Positions 35,316 to 45,468 of a stretch of 64,000 bases of DNA are shown here, piece after piece. Where the stretch lies: the NCBI RefSeq assembly GCF_026339955.1, contig NZ_JAPEPW010000002.1, positions 2,294,001 through 2,358,000 on the forward strand, in the 5' to 3' direction. The first letter of the stretch is position 1. Each line of letters opens with the position of its first letter. The notes beneath the pieces are model-generated. The model saw nothing but the letters and a program-made list of their open reading frames with translations, was not told the DNA's origin and did no database searches. The DNA is from Streptomyces sp. NBC_01549 (GTDB lineage Bacteria > Actinomycetota > Actinomycetes > Streptomycetales > Streptomycetaceae). Made by a program: the position numbers and the translations under genes.

Positions 35316-36263
35316 TCAGAGGTTGGTGAGGTCCACCGGGATGTGCGGCTCGCAGCCGTCGCGCAGGATGGTGGCCTCGATCAGTCCGTAGGGGCGGTCG
35401 GCCGCGAAGTACACCTCATTGTCGTTCTCGAGCCCGAACGGCCCCAGGTCGACGAGGAAGTGGTGCTTGTTGGGGAGGGAGAAGCGGACCTCGTCGATCT
35501 CGCCGCGGTTGTCGATGATCCGCGAGCCCATCTGGTACAGGGTCTGCTGCAGCGACAGGGAGTAGGTCTCCGCGAAGGCCTGGAGCATGTGCTTTCTGAC
35601 CTGGTCGTAGGACTTCTCCCAGTTGGGCATCTTCTGCTCGTCGCCGGTCCAGTTGAAGCGCCAGCGGGCGGAGACCTGGGTGGCCAGGATGCGGTCGTAC
35701 GCCTCGGGGAGCGTCGTGTACTTGTCCTTGACGTAGCCCCAGAACTCGGAGTTCGTCGAGTTCATCACGACGAGGTCCTTCAGCCCCGAGATGACCTCCC
35801 ACGACGAGCCGTCATAAGTGATCTGGGTGACCCGGGTCTCCTGGCCCTTGCGTACGAAGGAGTGCTTGACGTCGTCGGCGCCGATGGACCCGGAGCCGGC
35901 GTCGGAGGTCTCGATGCGCTCCCAGGCGTACTCCTCGACGCGGATGCGCGCCGTCCTGATCGGCTCCTGCGAGGTCACGAAGTGCCGGGCGAGGTGGATG
36001 CCGAACTGTTCGGCGGACTCGATGCCGTACTCCTTGGCGAAGGCGTACACCGTGTTCTTGGTGGTGTCCGTCGGCAGGACGTTCGCGTTGGAGCCCGAGT
36101 AGTGGACCTCGTCCATGTCGCCGCTCAGCGCCACGGACACGTTCAGGTCCTTGATGTGGTGCGTGCCGCCGTCGCGGGTGATCTTCACGACGCGGTTCTC
36201 GGCCTTGCCGTACTGGTTCTGCCCCAGGATCACAGGGCGGCCGCTTCGGGAATTGTCAGTCAT
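35316..36263 (-). CDS. Urate oxidase (factor-independent urate hydroxylase)
   Basis: Urate oxidase converts urate and O2 to 5-hydroxyisourate without a cofactor. The 315 residues fit the family, with two T-fold halves. Visible segments are LGQNQYGKAENRVVKI (catalytic Lys near 20), PTDTTKNTVYAFAKEYG (Thr of the catalytic pair, about 64-80), HFVTSQEPIRTARIRVEEYAWERI and VEVISGL-type SSWEVISGLKDLVVMNSTNSEF. PNKHHFLVDL near the C-terminus is also typical. Start ATG 36263 is 5 bp after the HIU hydrolase stop, in an operon uraD-hiuH-urate oxidase. The oxidase releases H2O2, but no catalase gene is in this operon. Confidence 0.94.
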   Translation of the reverse strand: MTDNSRSGRPVILGQNQYGKAENRVVKITRDGGTHHIKDLNVSVALSGDMDEVHYSGSNANVLPTDTTKNTVYAFAKEYGIESAEQFGIHLARHFVTSQEPIRTARIRVEEYAWERIETSDAGSGSIGADDVKHSFVRKGQETRVTQITYDGSSWEVISGLKDLVVMNSTNSEFWGYVKDKYTTLPEAYDRILATQVSARWRFNWTGDEQKMPNWEKSYDQVRKHMLQAFAETYSLSLQQTLYQMGSRIIDNRGEIDEVRFSLPNKHHFLVDLGPFGLENDNEVYFAADRPYGLIEATILRDGCEPHIPVDLTNL

Positions 36264-36268
36264 GTCTG

Positions 36269-36667
36269 CTAGCTCCCTCGGTAAACGGAGTAGCCGAACG
36301 GGTTGAGCAGCAGCGGTACGTGGTAGTGCTCGCCCGGCCTGACGGCGAAGGTGATCGTCACCTCGGGGAAGAACACTCCGCTCGCACCGCTGTCCCGATT
36401 CGCGGGGGCGTCCTGCTGCGCATCGGCTTGCTTCTTCTCGAAGTACGCCTCGACCTCGAAGTCGAGCCGTACGTGGGTCGTCCCCTCCGGCAGCGCCGGG
36501 AGGTCCTTGCACCGCCCGTCCGCGTCGGTCGCGGAGCCGCCGAGCTCCCGCCAGTCCGCCGTACGGCCACCGCGGGCCGCGAGCCGGACGGCGACGCCCT
36601 CGGCGGGGCGTCCGACGCTGGTGTCCAGGATGTGCGTGGACACGGATGCGGTGGTGTCGGTGCTCAT
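36269..36667 (-). CDS. 5-hydroxyisourate hydrolase
   Basis: A 132-residue transthyretin-like enzyme that hydrolyses 5-hydroxyisourate, the product of urate oxidase, to OHCU. It has the N-terminal HILDTSVGRPAEGVAVRL (about 11-28) with the catalytic His, the VTITFAVRPGEHYHVPLLLNPFGYS stretch and the conserved ending YRGS. There is a family-unusual insertion (FEVEAYFEKKQADAQQDAPANRDSGAS, about 75-101) rich in Gln/Asp. The gene overlaps uraD by 4 bases (ATGA) and precedes urate oxidase by 5 bp, so the three are translationally coupled in pathway-related order. Confidence 0.93.
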   Translation of the reverse strand: MSTDTTASVSTHILDTSVGRPAEGVAVRLAARGGRTADWRELGGSATDADGRCKDLPALPEGTTHVRLDFEVEAYFEKKQADAQQDAPANRDSGASGVFFPEVTITFAVRPGEHYHVPLLLNPFGYSVYRGS

Positions 36668-37179
36668 GCGTTCTCCTCCTCCACGAGACGGGTCAGCCGG
36701 ATGCGGTTGATCTTGCCCAGTTCGGAGCGGACGATCTCCCGCTCCCGCTCGGGCGAGTTGCCGATCCGTTCCTTGACCGCGTCGCGCATCTGCTCACCGG
36801 TCCGGCCGGTGGCGCAGATCAGGAAGATATGGCCGAACCTCTCCTGGTACGCCAGGTTCAGTTCGAGCATCTCCTCCTTGAGCTGCGCGGAGGCGCCGGC
36901 CATGCCGCGCTGCTCCCTGGAGGAGGTCGGATCCCCGGACTTCGGCCGCCCGATCGGCGGGTGCCCTGCCATCGCCTCCGCCAGATCCGCGGCGGTCAGC
37001 TCGGCCATCGCGGCGTCGCTCGCGGCGAAGAGGTCGTCGGGGGTGGCGTACGGGCGGCGGGCGAGCAGGGTGCGCACCCAGGCCGTCGCGGCGCACGCCT
37101 CGTGGAGGGCGGTGTAGGCCGCGGGCTCCTCCAGGGCATTGAACCGGGCGAGGCCGCCGGGTGTCGTACTCGAAGTCAC
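36664..37179 (-). CDS. uraD: OHCU decarboxylase
   Basis: 2-oxo-4-hydroxy-4-carboxy-5-ureidoimidazoline decarboxylase gives S-allantoin. Starting at GTG 37179, preceded by GGAGG at 6 bases, the 171-residue protein has the helical family pattern. The catalytic His is His73 in AMAGHPPIGRP, and ERFGHIFLICATGR (about 120-134) is the second conserved block. The frame extends upstream to 37242, but that part overlaps the palindrome at 37243-37259 and lacks a ribosome site. The gene opens the uraD-hiuH-urate oxidase unit. The palindrome GTCAAC-N5-GTTGAA lies 64 bp before its start, a likely control site. Confidence 0.92.
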   Translation of the reverse strand: MTSSTTPGGLARFNALEEPAAYTALHEACAATAWVRTLLARRPYATPDDLFAASDAAMAELTAADLAEAMAGHPPIGRPKSGDPTSSREQRGMAGASAQLKEEMLELNLAYQERFGHIFLICATGRTGEQMRDAVKERIGNSPEREREIVRSELGKINRIRLTRLVEEENA

Positions 37180-37242
37180 GGGATGCCTCCGTGGCCTTGT
37201 GCTGGACGGGCTGCGGCCAGCTAACGCCTTCGAGAACACCAC

Positions 37243-37259
37243 GTCAACACTTTGTTGAA
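37243..37259. promoter_or_regulatory. Palindrome upstream of uraD
   Basis: GTCAAC ACTTT GTTGAA, the same pattern as at 1554-1570 in front of allB. It lies in the 108-bp gap between the HTH gene and uraD and points to a promoter for the urate operon. Confidence 0.5.
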
Positions 37260-37287
37260 AAATCGAGGTAACAACCGACCTCCGCGC

Positions 37288-37656
37288 TCAGGCCTGCTTC
37301 TCGCGGTTCAGGTAGTTGTAGACGGTGAAGCGGCTGACACCCAGCGCGCTCGCCACCGTCTCCACCCCGTGCCGCACCGAGAAGGCGCCGCGGGCCTCCA
37401 GCACCCGCACGACCTCCTGCTTGGTCTTGCGGTCGAGGTCGGCCAGCGGCTTGCCGTGCTTGCGCTCCAGGGCGGCCAGGATGTGATCGAGCGAGTCGGC
37501 CAACTGCGGCAGCCGTACGGCGACCACGTCCGCACCCTCCCAGGAGAGCACGACATCGTCGGGGCCGGCCTGGTCGGGCGCAACCATCTCGCCCCCCATG
37601 GCGTCGACCAGCGGCTTGACCGCCGCGACGAAGGGGTCGTCCCCGATACCGGTCAC
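37288..37656 (-). CDS. HTH-domain protein of the urate gene cluster
   Basis: A 122-residue protein with a C-terminal helix-turn-helix (about 92-117; GVETVASALGVSRFTVYNYLNREKQA) and an N-terminal alpha-helical part with DHILAALERKHGKPLADLDRKTKQEVVRVLEARGAF. Proteins of this kind often sit beside OHCU decarboxylase genes in actinomycetes and are presumed regulators. It could bind the palindrome at 37243-37259 just downstream, but no data support that. GTG 37656 overlaps the stop of the thiamine-binding-like gene by 4 bases (GTGA), so the two form a unit, and uraD follows after 108 bp. Confidence 0.75.
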   Translation of the reverse strand: MTGIGDDPFVAAVKPLVDAMGGEMVAPDQAGPDDVVLSWEGADVVAVRLPQLADSLDHILAALERKHGKPLADLDRKTKQEVVRVLEARGAFSVRHGVETVASALGVSRFTVYNYLNREKQA

Positions 37657-37904
37657 TTATCACCCTCCCCGACCACGTTCACCTGCAGCGAGACCCTGGT
37701 GGCACCCGCCTCCAGAGCCCGGCGCAGCAGTGCGTCGACCGCGGAGAGCACCGCGTCCGCGCCCCCCTCGGCGGTGTTGCCGAACGGGCCGACGTCCACG
37801 GCGTCCAGTTCGGCCGCCTCGATGACCTCACGGGCGACCAGCGCGTGCCGGGGCGCCTCGTCGAGGTCGAAGGGCTCGGTCGTGAACTCCACTCTCAATC
37901 GCAC
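37653..37904 (-). CDS. Thiamine-binding-like protein (MTH1187/YkoF family)
   Basis: An 83-residue protein whose central part VDVGPFGNTAEGGADAVLSAV and end RALEAGATRVSLQVNV match the MTH1187/YkoF (DUF77-like) family: the G.G.T..EG pattern, then a helix and GA.RV....I. Members bind thiamine or related ligands. Here it starts the cluster of urate genes, coupled by a GTGA overlap with the HTH protein, so it may instead sense a purine-derived ligand; that is inference. The start is GTG 37904, with GGGGG upstream. Strong gene context, moderate family support. Confidence 0.62.
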   Translation of the reverse strand: MRLRVEFTTEPFDLDEAPRHALVAREVIEAAELDAVDVGPFGNTAEGGADAVLSAVDALLRRALEAGATRVSLQVNVVGEGDK

Positions 37905-38120
37905 TGTACCCCCAGAATGCGCCTCTGACCTGCACTTTTACCCGGATTACCCACCGCAGGGCACATCAGGGCACAACGGGGATTCATCAGTCGACCGCTT
38001 CACAGCCGTGATGCACCCCAGGCCGATCAATTTCTCTGGGACGGAGCCGCTTCGTCCGCCACGAGGCGACCCTAACCGACCAGGACATCGCTCCGCCCCG
38101 CACGTGGCCAAGCCGCTCGC

Positions 38121-38936
38121 TCAGCCGTCGCAGTGCGCGGCGGCCACGGGGAGCGTGGTGACGGAGTCGCTGTCGTGGGAATCGGTGACCCGGACGAACC
38201 GGTAACACTGCTGCTGTCCGGCGGCGTGCACGAGGGCGATGACGGTGACGGTGGTACCCCGGCGGGTCACGGTGGTCACGTCGTAGGCATAGTGGTCGGC
38301 GGCGCTGCCGACCGGTGCGAGGAGTTGTTGGACCTGCGAGCGGGTGGCGGCCGGTCGGACGAGGGTGCGCAGGGCGTCCTGGGCGGCGTGGGCCGCGTCG
38401 GTGACCGGCTGCCGCCGGGCGCAGTCCGCGTCGGAGCGAGCGGTGACGTCGGCCCGCCAGGTGCCCGTGTCGTGCCGGAAGACCAGGGCGTAGCAGCGGG
38501 TCTCCGACTCCGTGCTGACGGCTCCCCACAGGGCGGGGCGCACCTCGTACACGCTGGAGAACGGTGTGACGGCGGTCAGTCTGCCCGTGGCCCGGTCGAA
38601 TACGAGGTCCGACGCCACCGTGCCCCGGCCGGGGCCGGGGTCCCTCCCGTCGCGCAGCACGATGTCCTGCGCGGCCGTGCCGCTCACGGACGCCCGCGCC
38701 GCGGTCAGCGCCCGGACGGTCACCGACGCGGCCTGCCGGGCCTGCTGCTCCACCGCGGCCCGTGCTTGCGTACGGCGGTCCGCGTTGCCGGTGCCGGCCC
38801 GGTGGAACGCGTACGCCGTCCAGGCGAGGACGGTTCCGAGGACGAGGATCAAGGCGGCCAGTGCGGCCAGGCAGCCGCCGGTCACGGCGCGGGCGCCCCG
38901 CCCCGTGACCGGCGTGGAACTGGAGGTACGTATCAC
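38121..38936 (-). CDS. Hypothetical membrane-anchored protein coupled to a GDSL gene
   Basis: A 271-residue protein starting at GTG 38936 (MIRTSSSTPVTGRGARAVTGG). One transmembrane or signal-anchor helix lies at about 22-43 (LAALAALILVLGTVLAWTAYAF), followed by a coiled helix (RAAVEQQARQAASVTVRALTAARA) and a beta-rich part with Cys residues in ETRCYALVF, DADCARRQ and QQQCYRFVRV. The topology would be outside the membrane. It overlaps the stop of the truncated GDSL gene by 4 bases (GTGA), so it was once co-translated with it. The family is not recognised by name; similar small partners follow large golvesin/GDSL proteins in Streptomyces. Confidence 0.6.
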   Translation of the reverse strand: MIRTSSSTPVTGRGARAVTGGCLAALAALILVLGTVLAWTAYAFHRAGTGNADRRTQARAAVEQQARQAASVTVRALTAARASVSGTAAQDIVLRDGRDPGPGRGTVASDLVFDRATGRLTAVTPFSSVYEVRPALWGAVSTESETRCYALVFRHDTGTWRADVTARSDADCARRQPVTDAAHAAQDALRTLVRPAATRSQVQQLLAPVGSAADHYAYDVTTVTRRGTTVTVIALVHAAGQQQCYRFVRVTDSHDSDSVTTLPVAAAHCDG

Positions 38937-40441
38937 TGGCTGCCCGTGTATCCGATGTCGGCGAGGGTCTGGTCCATCACCGCGGAGTAGGCGGTGGTAC
39001 CCCGGTCCTTGGGGTGGAACGACTCCAGGCTGGCGCAGATACCGGTGAGCGGAATGCGCGGAATCGGATTGGCCGGATCGCCCGAGTGATAGTCGCCGTC
39101 GCCGTTCGGTCCGGCCACGATGCGGTTGATCCACTCGTCGCTGTCACAGATGCCATGGCCGTGGAAGGCGCTGATCGGGTCGGCGAACGCCACCTTGACC
39201 CCCTGGTTCTTCAGCTCGGCGACCTTGGCGGCCTGCTTGTCCCGCAGCTCGTCGGCGAGGGCGTTCAGCGTGTCGAAGTCGGCCGTCAGACAGGGATCAT
39301 CGGCAACGATGTGAGGGTAGCCCATGAGGACGATCTGGGCGTGGGGAGCCTTCTGGCTGATCTCGTCGAGGAGTCTCCCGGTCGCGTCGACAGCCGTGTT
39401 CATCTTGGCCGTGTAGTCGTCCTTGTCGCACACGCCGACGAGATAGCACTTGGTGATGGCGTCGGTGAAGTTGCCGCCGTCGTTGCCGCCGATGGTGAGC
39501 ATGACCAAGGTGGTGTCGTCGCTGAGGACGCCGGAGTCGATCTGTGCGATCTCGTGGAACTGGCCCTGCGTCTGCGGCTTGCTCGGGTCGTCCCAGGCGG
39601 AGGGGTGCACGTCCGCGTCGTTCTGCGTGATGTCCTTGCCCCGCACGTTCCAGGTGGACGCGCCGGAGCAACTGACGTTCTGCAGGTCGGCGACCGTGGA
39701 GTGGGCGTCGGAGAGGTCACCGAGGGATGTGGCCTGGAACGGCAGGAGGAGCTTGCGGCTCCAGCCGTTGGCGCCGCGTCGGCAGGCGTTCCACCCGGTG
39801 GTGCCGTGGGAGGTGTCGGACTCGCTGGAGTAGTCCCCCGAGCCCTCGCCCGAGGTGTAGGAGTCGCCCATGGCGACGACCATGTGCTGCGGCTTGCCCG
39901 GGAGCTTCTGGAAGGCGACCGAGGTGAACGCCACGTCATCGTCGCCGATGCCGTCGTCGGCGGTGTTCGACAGCTCCACCTGGGGCGTCCCGGTGAAGTG
40001 ATAGACGCCGAGCTCGGCCCAGGTGTTCGCGCCGTAGTGGGTGTTGAGATAACGATCCCGGTCGCCGCCTTCCACGCCGTGGATGACGTAGTGGGCCTGC
40101 TGGGTATGGGCGCCGGTGTCGGGCACCTGCACGAACACCCGGGCCCAGCCGTCCAGGTTCTGGCCGAGGGTCCACGTCCCCTTGACCGTCATGAGCCCGT
40201 CGACCTTGTTCCCGTTGGAGTCGACCCCGTCCCCGAGGTGGGCTTCATTACGGGTGTGGGCGTACCAGAAGTGGCCGCCGTATCCGCCGCCTATCTGGTA
40301 CAGGTCCCCCTTCGCCTCGTACTGCCCGAGACCGGGACCGGACGTGCCGTTGGAGTTGAACGTGAACGCGAAGCTCCCGTCGTCGGTGCCGGTCGAACCG
40401 CATGAACCGTAGGTGTTCGTGTTGTCGGGTACGGAGTTCAC
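38933..40441 (-). pseudogene. Golvesin-like / SGNH hydrolase protein, N-terminally truncated
   Basis: The 502-codon frame starts with no signal peptide: LPAGTLLVNSVPDNTNTYG, then a golvesin-like beta domain (about 1-180) and an SGNH esterase domain (about 187-495) with MGDSYTSGEGSG (nucleophile Ser), VSCSGA, GGNDGGN and the catalytic-His region ESFHPKDRG. The reading frame is open to a stop at 40481-40483, with no ATG and no ribosome site. Related Streptomyces proteins carry a long N-terminal part with a signal peptide. This looks like the C-terminal third of such a protein, so it is probably not secreted. Expression is uncertain. The catalytic part itself appears intact. Confidence 0.6.
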
Positions 40442-40563
40442 GAGCAGCGTGCCCGCGGGCAGACCAGCAGGACTCCGCCCTCAATCGCACGCGCTCAACC
40501 TGCTGCGCGGTGTCGCTTTTCCGGCAACCCCCTCTTGACAAGCCTCGACGCCCGACGGCAGTC

Positions 40564-40599
40564 TTCCATTAAGCAGAAATCAACTTCCGCAATGTGGAA
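40564..40599. promoter_or_regulatory. Paired putative AllR operators upstream of hyi
   Basis: Weak site TTCCATTAAGCAGAA (40564-40578) and strong site TTCCGCAATGTGGAA (40585-40599), 21 bp apart, 40 bp before the hyi start. Confidence 0.65.
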
Positions 40600-40638
40600 T
40601 TCAAAGTGGTCTCGATACGGAAGGGAGCGCCGAGCCAC

Positions 40639-41496
40639 ATGCCGGGTTCTGAATGGGGCACAGCCTCCGATCAGCGCTTCAACGTCAACCTGTCGATCCT
40701 CTTCACGGAGCTCCCGCTCCTGGAGCGCCCCGCGGCAGCCGCCGCGGCGGGCTTCACCGCGGTCGAGCTGTGGTGGCCCTGGGTCGACTCCCCCACCCCC
40801 GAGCGGTCCGAACTCGACGCCCTGAAGAAGGCGATCGAGGACGCGGGCGTCCAGCTCACGGGGCTGAACTTCTACGCCGGACAACTGCCCGGACCCGACC
40901 GGGGCGCACTGTCGATCCCCGGCGCGGAGTCGGAGAGGTTCCGCGCCAACATCGACGTGGTGGCCGACTTCGCGCGGTCAGTGAACTGCAAGGCCCTCAA
41001 CGCCCTGTACGGCAACCGCGTCGAGGGCGTGGACCCGGCCGAGCAGGACGCGCTCGCGCTGGAGAACCTGGTCCTCGCGGCCCGGGCCGCCGACCGGATC
41101 GGCGCGATCCTCCTGATCGAGACCCTCAACAGGCCCGAGTCACCGCTCTATCCCCTGGTGAGCGCCCCGGCGGGAATCGCCGTCGTCGACAGGGTCAACG
41201 AGGCGACCGGCCTCGGCAATGCCAGGTTCCTCATGGACCTGTACCACCTGTCCATGAACGGCGAGGACCTGCCGTCGGTGATCGAGCGGTACGCCGCGAA
41301 GACCGGCCACGTGCAGATCGCCGACAACCCCGGCCGCGGCGCCCCGGGCACCGGGACCCTCCCCCTGGAAGAGCTGCTCGGCCGGCTGAGGAAGGCCGGT
41401 TACGAGGGCTGGGTCGGCCTGGAGTACAAGCCGGGCGAGCGTCCGAGCGCGGAGGCCTTCGACTGGCTGCCCACCGAGGCCCGAGCCGCTCGCTGA
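40639..41496 (+). CDS. hyi: Hydroxypyruvate isomerase
   Basis: A TIM-barrel isomerase of 285 residues that interconverts hydroxypyruvate and tartronate semialdehyde in the glyoxylate branch of allantoin breakdown. Visible parts are NVNLSILFTELPLLERP (start), AAGFTAVELWWPW (about 30-42), LLIETLNRPESPLYPLVS (metal-ligand Glu region, about 154-171), FLMDLYHLSMNGED and HVQIADNPGRGAPGTG (His and Asp ligands), then GWVGLEYKP with the last Glu. ATG 40639 is used because the longer frame from 40594 begins inside the operator. AGGGAG lies upstream. glxR follows after 58 bp on the same strand. The two AllR-type sites are immediately upstream. Confidence 0.9.
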   Translation: MPGSEWGTASDQRFNVNLSILFTELPLLERPAAAAAAGFTAVELWWPWVDSPTPERSELDALKKAIEDAGVQLTGLNFYAGQLPGPDRGALSIPGAESERFRANIDVVADFARSVNCKALNALYGNRVEGVDPAEQDALALENLVLAARAADRIGAILLIETLNRPESPLYPLVSAPAGIAVVDRVNEATGLGNARFLMDLYHLSMNGEDLPSVIERYAAKTGHVQIADNPGRGAPGTGTLPLEELLGRLRKAGYEGWVGLEYKPGERPSAEAFDWLPTEARAAR

Positions 41497-41554
41497 GCGG
41501 CAACTCATCGGCGTATCGCAGCAGACGTATCACAGCAGTCAGAGAGGCACCCTG

Positions 41555-42472
41555 ATGAGCAGCACCCCCGCAGACTCCTCCCACCCGACCCGCCCCTCGA
41601 TCGCGTGGATCGGCCTCGGCATCATGGGCTCCCCCATGTCGGAGAACCTGGTCAAGGCCGGGTACGACGTCACCGGCTTCACGCTGGAGCAGGACAAGCT
41701 GGAGCGCCTGGCCGCGGCGGGCGGTACGGCCGCCGGTTCGATCGCCGAAGCCGTGCGGGACGCCAACGTGGTGATCACGATGGTGCCCGCCTCCCCGCAG
41801 GTCGAGGCCATCGCGTACGGCCCCGACGGCATCCTGGAGAACGTGAGGTCCGGCGCGCTGCTGATCGACATGTCGTCGATCACCCCCCAGACCTCCGTGG
41901 ACCTCGCGAAGGCGGCCGCCGCGAAGGGGATCCGGGTTCTGGACGCCCCCGTGTCCGGCGGTGAGGCCGGGGCGATCGAGGCCGTGCTGTCGATCATGGT
42001 CGGCGGCGAGCAGGCCGACTTCGACGAGGCCGGGCCGATCTTCGAGGCGCTCGGCAGGACCATCGTCCTCTGCGGTCCGCAAGGCTCCGGCCAGACCGTG
42101 AAGGCCGCGAACCAGTTGATCGTCGCCGTGAACATCCAGGCGTGCGCCGAGGCCGTCGTCTTCCTTGAGAAGTCCGGCGTGGACCTGAAGGCCGCGCTCG
42201 ACGTCCTGGGCGGCGGCCTCGCCGGCTCCACCGTGCTGACGCGGAAGAAGGACAACTTCCTGAACCGCGACTTCAAGCCGGGCTTCCGCATCGACCTGCA
42301 CCACAAGGACATGGGCATCGTCACGGACGCCGCCCGCACGGTCGGCGCCGCACTGCCGGTGGGCTCCCTGGTCGCCCAACTCGTCGCCTCACTGCGCGCC
42401 CAGGGCGACGGCGGCCTGGACCACTCGGCCCTACTGCGCTCCGTGGACCGCCTCTCAGGCGCCCAGCTCTGA
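41555..42472 (+). CDS. glxR: 2-hydroxy-3-oxopropionate (tartronate semialdehyde) reductase
   Basis: A 305-residue beta-hydroxyacid dehydrogenase reducing tartronate semialdehyde to glycerate. The Rossmann motif is IAWIGLGIMGSPMSENLVKAG (about 16-36) and the substrate-binding stretch is DAPVSGGEAGAIEA (about 130-143). The catalytic Lys is in GQTVKAANQLIV (about 184) and the C-terminal block is DLHHKDMGIVTDAAR. It follows hyi by 58 bp and should share its promoter and AllR-type control. GAGAGGCACCCTG precedes ATG 41555. Cofactor choice is most likely NADH or NADPH; sequence alone does not settle it. Confidence 0.93.
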   Translation: MSSTPADSSHPTRPSIAWIGLGIMGSPMSENLVKAGYDVTGFTLEQDKLERLAAAGGTAAGSIAEAVRDANVVITMVPASPQVEAIAYGPDGILENVRSGALLIDMSSITPQTSVDLAKAAAAKGIRVLDAPVSGGEAGAIEAVLSIMVGGEQADFDEAGPIFEALGRTIVLCGPQGSGQTVKAANQLIVAVNIQACAEAVVFLEKSGVDLKAALDVLGGGLAGSTVLTRKKDNFLNRDFKPGFRIDLHHKDMGIVTDAARTVGAALPVGSLVAQLVASLRAQGDGGLDHSALLRSVDRLSGAQL

Positions 42473-42601
42473 AACAGGGAACGCGGCACGGTCACATCGG
42501 GCGCAAGCCCACCCGCTCAGCGCAGCTCTGAGACTTCCGGGCGGTGTCGTCGCTGACACCTGTCCTGTCGCGCCCAAGCGGTGGCACCGCCCGGAACCCA
42601 C

Positions 42602-42618
42602 TTCAACGAACTGTTGAC
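42602..42618. promoter_or_regulatory. TTCAAC-type palindrome after glxR
   Basis: TTCAAC GAACT GTTGAC matches the pattern at 1554-1570 and 37243-37259, but no purine gene starts just after it. A possible protein-coding relic overlaps it, so it may be a chance match. Confidence 0.25.
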
Positions 42619-42892
42619 GCCCTGGGCAACGCGGAAGCGGTCCGCGCCCTGCGCGAAGACCGCCCCCCGGACGGCGTCACCGGGCCAGACAGGAGGTCGG
42701 CCCGGTGACGCTCGGCCCGCGAAAACCCGAGCGACCCGGATGAGGGTGGTCGCCGGTGCCCCGCGGGCACGACGAGGACCGCGGCGGATGCGAGCCAGTG
42801 CGGTGGTGAAGGTCCCGGGACCCCCTTCTCGACCTGAGGGAAGGCCGGCCCCGGTTCCGTCGCGGCCGCCGCGGTCCCCGTCACACACCGGG

Positions 42893-42929
42893 CGAGGCGC
42901 CGGGTACGGACTCCGTACCCGGCGCCTCG
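42893..42929. terminator. GC-rich hairpin between glxR and a small gene
   Basis: A near-perfect palindrome with arms of about 17 bp (42893-42909 and 42913-42929) centred on CGGACTCCG. It can terminate transcription coming from glxR and protects the small gene at 42979. Confidence 0.7.
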
Positions 42930-42978
42930 GCGTGCCCCCCAGGGTGCGGAGTAGGCCCGAGCACAGCAGCCTGAAGGC

Positions 42979-43215
42979 ATGGACTATCCCACCATCGTCG
43001 TGCACGCCCCGGCTCTGGACGGCTCGCGAAGAGTCACCACGGGGGACGAGACGCTCGGTGTCGCCTACCACCTCGACGACGTCGTCGAGATCCTGCGACG
43101 GGCCGAGGTCGACCTGGACGAGATCGAGGTCGACAAGACCGACATCATCGACTGGCAGGGCGGCGGCCCCGACCACTGGCCGGGATTCGAGGAGCTCGAG
43201 CTCCCGGAGGACTGA
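42979..43215 (+). CDS. Small acidic hypothetical protein
   Basis: A 78-residue protein, MDYPTIVVHAPALDGSRRVT..., with a strongly acidic C-terminus (GFEELELPED) and a central helix VVEILRRAEVDLDEIEVDKTDIIDW. No membrane segment and no recognised domain. A Streptomyces-wide conserved small protein is plausible given the good codon pattern, but I cannot name it. It stands alone: a strong hairpin precedes it, and gcl ends convergently 244 bp downstream. The ribosome site is weak (GCAGCCTGAAGGC). Confidence 0.6.
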   Translation: MDYPTIVVHAPALDGSRRVTTGDETLGVAYHLDDVVEILRRAEVDLDEIEVDKTDIIDWQGGGPDHWPGFEELELPED

Positions 43216-43336
43216 GAACACGCCTCGGACACGTACTCCAGTGGACGTACGCCGGCTACGCAATCCTCAAATCCAGCTCTGAACACGGTCCCAGGGGCTT
43301 CAACTCACCCCGGTGACGGGAACATTCTCGGCACAC

Positions 43337-43437
43337 GGGGCCCGCCGGCACGGGGGCGGCGGGCCCCATAACGGGGACACGGGGGAACATCACGGGGGAA
43401 CACACGGGGGCGGCTCACCCGAACGGTGAACCGCCCC
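43337..43437 (-). terminator. Two hairpins after gcl
   Basis: Stem GGGGCCCGCC/GGCGGGCCCC (43337-43367) and stem GGGGCGGCTCACC/GGTGAACCGCCCC (43407-43437, one wobble) follow the gcl stop. A 12-base direct repeat CACGGGGGAACA lies between them (43378-43389 and 43391-43402). Confidence 0.65.
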
Positions 43438-43459
43438 TGGTACGTGATGGATGCGTACC

Positions 43460-45244
<1,785 letters not shown>

Positions 45245-45316
45245 GGAGTACTCCTGCTTCGGCTGTCGGATGCGTGCTCCCGTCGCGCCCCGCGGAGAGC
45301 CGGCGATTCCTAGTGA

Positions 45317-45352
45317 TTCCGCATTACGGAAATAAACTTCTACTATCTGGAA
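45317..45352. promoter_or_regulatory. Paired putative AllR operators upstream of gcl
   Basis: Strong site TTCCGCATTACGGAA (45317-45331) and, 21 bp further from gcl, TTCTACTATCTGGAA (45338-45352), which on the gcl strand reads TTCCAGATAGTAGAA. Confidence 0.65.
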
Positions 45353-45468
45353 TTAATGTAGGTGGCGTGCCGAAGAGCGTCAAGGGTGCGCACCCGGCTG
45401 GATCCGCCGGGAGGAGGGTGGGGGTTGTGGGAGCGTTTCGCTGCCGCGGGCCCCCTGTCTGGAGGACG

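Larger units (their letters stand above)
42473..42978. other. Gap after glxR with a palindrome and a hairpin
   Basis: 506 bp without an intact gene. It holds a TTCAAC-N5-GTTGAC palindrome at 42602-42618 and a strong hairpin at 42893-42929. One plus-strand frame near 42610 reads TVDALGNAEAVRALRED, faintly like the end of a Phd/YefM antitoxin. Confidence 0.45.

Noticed and set aside
42601..42690. Possible Phd/YefM antitoxin end (TVDALGNAEAVRALRED)
   Set aside because: Only about 17 residues resemble the family, no toxin gene follows, and the frame has no start; kept only as a remark.
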